A stretch of DNA of 8,254 bases from DYMC01 sp035406705. GTDB lineage: Bacteria; Verrucomicrobiota; Lentisphaeria; Victivallales; GWF2-50-93. Of this stretch, positions 5,548 to 8,254 are shown piece after piece. Position 1 is the stretch's first letter, and each line of letters starts with the position of its first letter. The stretch spans positions 1-8,254 of the forward strand of contig CAYRRM010000071.1 in NCBI GenBank assembly GCA_964426675.1, read 5' to 3'. Below the pieces are notes generated by a model that saw nothing but the letters and a program-made list of their open reading frames with translations, did no database searches and was not told the DNA's origin. Both the position numbers and the translations under genes were made by a program.

Positions 5548-7188
5548 TTAAGATTTCAATATTTTCTTTGCCTTATCGTCTAGAGCATCTGTTAAAAATG
5601 GAATATTTGTTTCATTTGCTGTCTCACGATTAGCAGCCATTAAGTCTGAGCGAGAGATTTCTGATAGTCTGAATTTTCTTGCTCCTGCCATAAATTGTTG
5701 AAGTCCACAGGAAAGTTTATCCACATATCCATACATTGCTATAGCGCCAAAAGGAATGTTTTTAATTTCATCTTTGCCCACTTTATTTTTAACCTGTTCC
5801 CAGCAAGCGAAAATCTCTTCTGGATATTTTCCGAACTCCTGAACAGTTGGCGGTAATGTTTCCCAATGTCCATTTAAGCTGCTTCGTTTTTCAGGTTTGA
5901 AAACGCCTTCAATATTTGCACCGAGGAATCCTGGAATCATAGGGGCGCGGCCCATACAGACAAGTTTTGTATAAGGAGCGCATAATGCGATTGCTTTGAA
6001 GATATGGTCTTCTCTTGCAAAACCACCGGCGAGAGAAATATCTGGTGGTGTGACTCCACTTTTTTCCAGGAGTTTACAATATTCATATGTTTTTGCGTGT
6101 AATAGTAGTGATGGGACTCCCCAATGTTCCATCATATTCCATGGGCTCATTCCTGTACCTCCACCGGAGCCGTCAATTGTTAGGAGATCTAATTTTGCAT
6201 CTGCTGAAAATTTTATTGCCATTGCAAGGGCTTCCATTCCATAAGAACCTGTCTTTAATGTGATTCGTTTGAAACCAAGTTTGCGCAATTTTGCAACGGT
6301 ATTCATAAAATCTTTTCTAACTTCTTCAGGTGATTTTTTATCGGTTGCACCGAGTCGGCTGTGTCTTGCAAATGAAGTGATTGCGCGGGCTTCAAATGCG
6401 GCCTGAATGGCTGGATCTGTAGGATCTGGGTCAACAATATATCCTCGTTCTTTTAAAAATTTTGCATATTCAATAGATTCAACCTGAATTTCTCCTCCTA
6501 TATCTTTTGCCCCTTGCCCCCATTTGAGTTCTATAACAACTTTATCTCCATATTTGTCTATTATATATTCTGCAACGCCATTACGGCTATCTTCTACATT
6601 CATCTGAACTATAATGGCACCATACCCATCATAATATTTGAGAAATGTATTGATACGCCTATCAAGTTCAGGAGATTCTGAAATACGTCCATTGGATATT
6701 TTCGATTTTCTGTCAACGCCAACTACATTTTCTCCTATAACTATCGGAATTCCACAAAGCGCTGCACCGACAGCAAAAGAATCCCAATATTTTGCCGCAA
6801 TAAAAGTAGAGCCAAGAGCACCTGTCATTATAGGTATGCGGCACTTCGTCTTGACTTTTTGCCCAAATTCTGTGGATATATCTACATTTGGGAAAACACA
6901 GTCGTCAGGATTATTGCTTAAGCCTTCTGGTAAACCCTTTGAACCATAAGCGTACCCCTGGATACGTAGAGCGTGATATCCAATTCCAAGAGAGACAACA
7001 TTTGAAGATCCAGAAGTTGTGGTACCAAATCGCCGAGGATAAAGCATTTTTCTTCCTCTTAACGAAGCCATCCATGTTTCACATTTGCCCTTGCAGTCGG
7101 ACTCACATAATGTGCAAAGACCTGACTCACATGGAACTCCTCTGTTGACAGTGCCAAGTGCATCATTTACTTTTGTCCAATGGATCAT
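5548..7188 (-). CDS. FMN-binding glutamate-synthase-like protein with an N-terminal cysteine motif
   Basis: This 546-residue cytoplasmic protein matches the FMN/2-oxoglutarate-binding barrel of glutamate synthase. The landmarks are KWGQGAKDIGGE (222-233), LKTGSYG (311-317), the flavin-phosphate loop DGSGGGTGMSP (339-349), HWGVP (355-359) and LAGGF (386-390). There is no glutaminase domain, so it is not a complete GltB. The usual C-x5-C-x4-C motif of the 3Fe-4S cluster after the barrel is absent. Instead, five cysteines lie at the N-terminus (20, 25, 28, 32, 36, in CTLCESDCKGKCETW) and could bind an iron-sulfur cluster or zinc. The family is annotated as FMN-binding glutamate synthase family, but its true reaction is uncertain. 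GGGAG (forward 7197-7201) stands eight bases before the ATG. The gene has no co-directional neighbour and a 370-base upstream gap. It ends in TAA near the shared terminator. Confidence 0.9.
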   Translation of the reverse strand: MIHWTKVNDALGTVNRGVPCESGLCTLCESDCKGKCETWMASLRGRKMLYPRRFGTTTSGSSNVVSLGIGYHALRIQGYAYGSKGLPEGLSNNPDDCVFPNVDISTEFGQKVKTKCRIPIMTGALGSTFIAAKYWDSFAVGAALCGIPIVIGENVVGVDRKSKISNGRISESPELDRRINTFLKYYDGYGAIIVQMNVEDSRNGVAEYIIDKYGDKVVIELKWGQGAKDIGGEIQVESIEYAKFLKERGYIVDPDPTDPAIQAAFEARAITSFARHSRLGATDKKSPEEVRKDFMNTVAKLRKLGFKRITLKTGSYGMEALAMAIKFSADAKLDLLTIDGSGGGTGMSPWNMMEHWGVPSLLLHAKTYEYCKLLEKSGVTPPDISLAGGFAREDHIFKAIALCAPYTKLVCMGRAPMIPGFLGANIEGVFKPEKRSSLNGHWETLPPTVQEFGKYPEEIFACWEQVKNKVGKDEIKNIPFGAIAMYGYVDKLSCGLQQFMAGARKFRLSEISRSDLMAANRETANETNIPFLTDALDDKAKKILKS

Positions 7189-7213
7189 TTTTTCTTCTCC
7201 CTTTTTTTTTAAA

Positions 7214-7238
7214 AATTAATGAAACTCAATTAATGAAA
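7214..7238. repeat. Perfect 11-bp tandem repeat in the leader of the glutamate-synthase-like gene
   Basis: AATTAATGAAA occurs at 7214-7224 and again at 7228-7238, separated by CTC. The 14-base period is not an exact helical turn. The repeat lies between the probable promoter and the ribosome-binding site of the leftward gene, so it could be a repressor operator or an RNA element. AT-richness lowers its significance, but an exact 11/11 match is notable. Confidence 0.6.
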
Positions 7239-7248
7239 ATTGTCTATA

Positions 7249-7276
7249 TATATACATTTAATAAAATTAAAAACAA
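7249..7276 (-). promoter_or_regulatory. Probable promoter of the glutamate-synthase-like gene
   Basis: On the minus strand TTGTTT (7276-7271) and TATATA (7254-7249) are 16 bases apart. A transcript starting near 7242 would carry the tandem repeat in its leader, about 55 bases long. The whole region is AT-rich, so this is tentative. Confidence 0.35.
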
Positions 7277-7546
7277 ATACAAAAAAGTAAAAAAAATACA
7301 AATATGTCAGATTTTTGTTTGAATCGCTTTAACTGTATATTTCACGGAATCAGTTTGTTGTAAGGGACGAGCAGTTATTGCTGCAAGTTGAAGGTAAACA
7401 AAATTCCTTCTCCTTATGGGTGAAAATGCAAAAAGTGAAGTGTTGAAAGTTATGATTTTTGTGAAGAATCATAATAGCTCGAAAGATACTTTAGTTTTAA
7501 GATTTTTGTCAAATGAGCGAGTGCAGAAAAAAATAAAAAATAAAAT
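7277..7546. other. AT-rich intergenic stretch without a convincing gene
   Basis: Together with the flanking elements this is about 370 bases between the start of the leftward glutamate-synthase-like gene and the riboswitch. It holds one strong hairpin and a 44-codon frame (7416-7550) that has no Shine-Dalgarno and runs through the hairpin. I see no tRNA-like fold and no family resemblance. Confidence 0.6.
7450..7474. repeat. 11-bp hairpin of unknown role
   Basis: TTATGATT (7450-7457) pairs perfectly with AATCATAA (7467-7474). The stem extends inward by a T-G wobble and two T-A pairs to a GTG loop, giving 11 pairs. No T run follows on the + strand, so it is not an ordinary terminator. It is upstream of the riboswitch promoter region. 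Confidence 0.5.
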
Positions 7547-7572
7547 TTGATTTATTTTCTAATTGTTATAAG
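7547..7572 (+). promoter_or_regulatory. Possible promoter of the riboswitch transcript
   Basis: TTGATT (7547-7552) and TATAAG (7567-7572) are 14 bases apart, immediately before the aptamer. Spacing is shorter than ideal, but the position is right for a transcript beginning close to the first riboswitch stem. Confidence 0.3.
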
Positions 7573-7765
7573 TTAAGATTGTTTCAGTAAAATGGAATGC
7601 GGTGAAAATCCGCAGCGGACCCGCCGCTGTAACCGGGGATTTTCTGGGCTGTTTTGCGAAAATCGCAAAAGTCACTGTTACGAGGCAAAAATAAAAACTG
7701 CTATCATAATGGGAAGGCTTGCTCAAGAAGATTTGATCCGGGAGCCAGAAGACCTGCTGAAATTA
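7573..7765 (+). promoter_or_regulatory. Cobalamin riboswitch aptamer
   Basis: The aptamer follows the cobalamin (B12) consensus in order: GGTGAAAATCC (7601-7611), CCCGC then CTGTAA (7620-7632, consensus CCCGCnACTGTAA), GTCACTG (7671-7677, consensus GCCACTG), GGGAAGG (7711-7717), GATCCG and then GAGCCAGAAGACCTGC (7742-7757). The closing stem TTTCAG (7582-7587) pairs with CTGAAA (7757-7762). A perfect 7-bp peripheral stem, TTTTGCG with CGCAAAA, lies at 7652-7670. The RNA binds a cobalamin and normally represses B12 uptake or synthesis genes, or B12-independent isozymes. The subclass (adenosyl- or hydroxo-/methylcobalamin) is not assigned here. Confidence 0.95.
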
Positions 7766-7782
7766 GGCAAAGAACTTTGCCT
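7765..7782 (+). repeat. Hairpin just after the riboswitch aptamer
   Basis: AGGCAAAG (7765-7772) and CTTTGCCT (7775-7782) form a perfect stem directly 3' of the aptamer. Position suggests part of the expression platform, where cobalamin riboswitches carry a stem whose loop contacts the aptamer. The formal loop is only two bases, so the innermost pairs must open. Confidence 0.5.
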
Positions 7783-7800
7783 ATGAAGGGAATCTGAAGG

Positions 7801-7861
7801 AAAAGGGTTCCGAGAGAAGCGTTGTTTTTTTTTATCGCTTTTTTCGGAATCCTTTTTTTTT
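7801..7861 (+). terminator. Intrinsic terminator of the riboswitch expression platform
   Basis: A continuous 21-bp stem forms between 7801-7821 (including GGGTTCCGAGAGAAGCG) and 7836-7856, with three G-T wobbles and a 14-base T-rich loop. A nine-T run (7853-7861) follows, partly inside the stem. It begins 36 bases after the aptamer. Ligand-bound aptamer would favour termination and switch off whatever lies downstream. The competing antiterminator is not obvious; GGGAA at 7788-7792 could pair with TTCC at 7808-7811. Confidence 0.88.
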
Positions 7862-7929
7862 GTGTAAATTTTGGAGAAAAAGCACTTGAACTTTGTGCTA
7901 AAAGTAAAAAAAACAAATAGGAGAAAAAG

Positions 7930-8025
7930 ATGAAAAAAAGAAAAAATGCACGGATTATTGCGGTAAGGAAAAAATGCAAGGCAAAGGGAACAGGACTTTC
8001 TCATTATATAATGGTAAAAGAGTAG
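7930..8025 (+). CDS. Possible small basic ORF behind the riboswitch
   Basis: This 31-codon frame starts MKKRKNARIIAVRKKCKAKG and is very basic, with no membrane segment or known motif. AGGAG (7919-7923) stands six bases before the ATG, a good spacing, and it is the first start after the riboswitch terminator. The region is so purine-rich that such matches arise easily. A second frame (7974-8078, starting MQGKGNRTFSLYNGKR) has AAGG (7966-7969) just upstream and overlaps it. Either could be a leader peptide, a broken gene start or nothing; I do not recognise a product. Confidence 0.25.
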   Translation: MKKRKNARIIAVRKKCKAKGTGLSHYIMVKE

Positions 8026-8254
8026 AGAAAGAGAAACTTTTTCGTGATAATAAAAGACGAAAAAGAATTGAAATTTAATATTTAGAGATTTAAAAAGCAA
8101 CTGACGGAATTTTTTTCAATCTAACATAATATGGCATACTTTTTTGATTTTATAAAAAATTTTGTTTTAATGGATAGCCTTCTTTATTTTTTCAATATCT
8201 TTTGTATTTTATTAGAAAAGATTTGATCAATTGCTTTTGAAAATCATAAAAAAA
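8026..8254. other. AT-rich window end without a recognised gene
   Basis: Nothing convincing is seen apart from the tail of the second small basic frame. A 31-codon hydrophobic frame at 8131-8226 has no Shine-Dalgarno. No frame with a start runs off the right edge, so the gene expected behind the riboswitch is not visibly begun here. Confidence 0.5.

Noticed and set aside
7416..7550. 44-codon + strand frame beginning MGENAKSEVLKVMIF
   Set aside because: A pyrimidine-rich stretch stands where a Shine-Dalgarno should be, the frame runs through a strong hairpin, and no motif is seen.
7592..7786. 64-codon + strand frame over the riboswitch
   Set aside because: It lies within the highly conserved aptamer and its first hairpin; its codons are explained by RNA structure.
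7881..7899. AGCAC/GTGCT hairpin after the riboswitch terminator
   Set aside because: The stem is only five pairs and the T run exists only on the minus strand, where no gene needs terminating.
7704..8100. Two minus-strand frames rich in Phe and Lys
   Set aside because: They are antisense to the riboswitch and terminator, are low in complexity because of A/T runs, and have no ribosome-binding site or family signal.
8131..8226. 31-codon hydrophobic frame near the right edge
   Set aside because: No ribosome-binding site, and its hydrophobicity follows from T-rich DNA.

Overview
The window comes from an AT-rich bacterial chromosome. It resembles members of the PVC group, especially Lentisphaerota. 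That placement is inferred from the gene mix: a uroporphyrinogen-decarboxylase-like protein divergent from an AraC regulator, a GT-C membrane glycosyltransferase, an unusual glutamate-synthase-like FMN protein and secreted orphan proteins. No rRNA or marker gene is present to confirm it. I see no tRNA, CRISPR array, transposase or attachment site.

Left part (1-3160): two secreted-protein genes run leftward (161 to the left edge, and 1075-215), and a GT-C cluster runs rightward (1257-3160). Nearly every gene here carries a small lesion that leaves the rest readable. The leftmost gene has a T8 tract that puts its signal peptide and mature part in different frames. The next gene has a good Shine-Dalgarno but ACG where the start should be. 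The first frame of the GT-C cluster encodes a membrane segment, but an A8 tract separates it from its ATG. The glycosyltransferase is split by one in-frame TAG. This could be young gene decay, switching or slippage at homopolymers, or assembly error, and it is the most interesting pattern in the window.

Middle part (3335-7188): an AraC-family regulator (leftward) and a URO-D-family protein (rightward) share a 79-base divergent promoter region. The URO-D gene converges on a leftward FMN-binding glutamate-synthase-like gene, with a perfect 11-bp bidirectional terminator between them. The glutamate-synthase-like protein has a five-cysteine N-terminal motif in place of the usual 3Fe-4S signature, and a perfect 11-bp tandem repeat lies in its probable leader.

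Right part (7189-8254): about 370 bases without a convincing gene lead to a cobalamin riboswitch on the + strand, followed by a 21-bp intrinsic terminator. No recognisable B12 gene follows inside the window, only tiny basic reading frames, so the target is either just beyond the edge or unrecognised. No link between the riboswitch and the URO-D protein is shown, although some URO-D relatives act in corrinoid methyl transfer.
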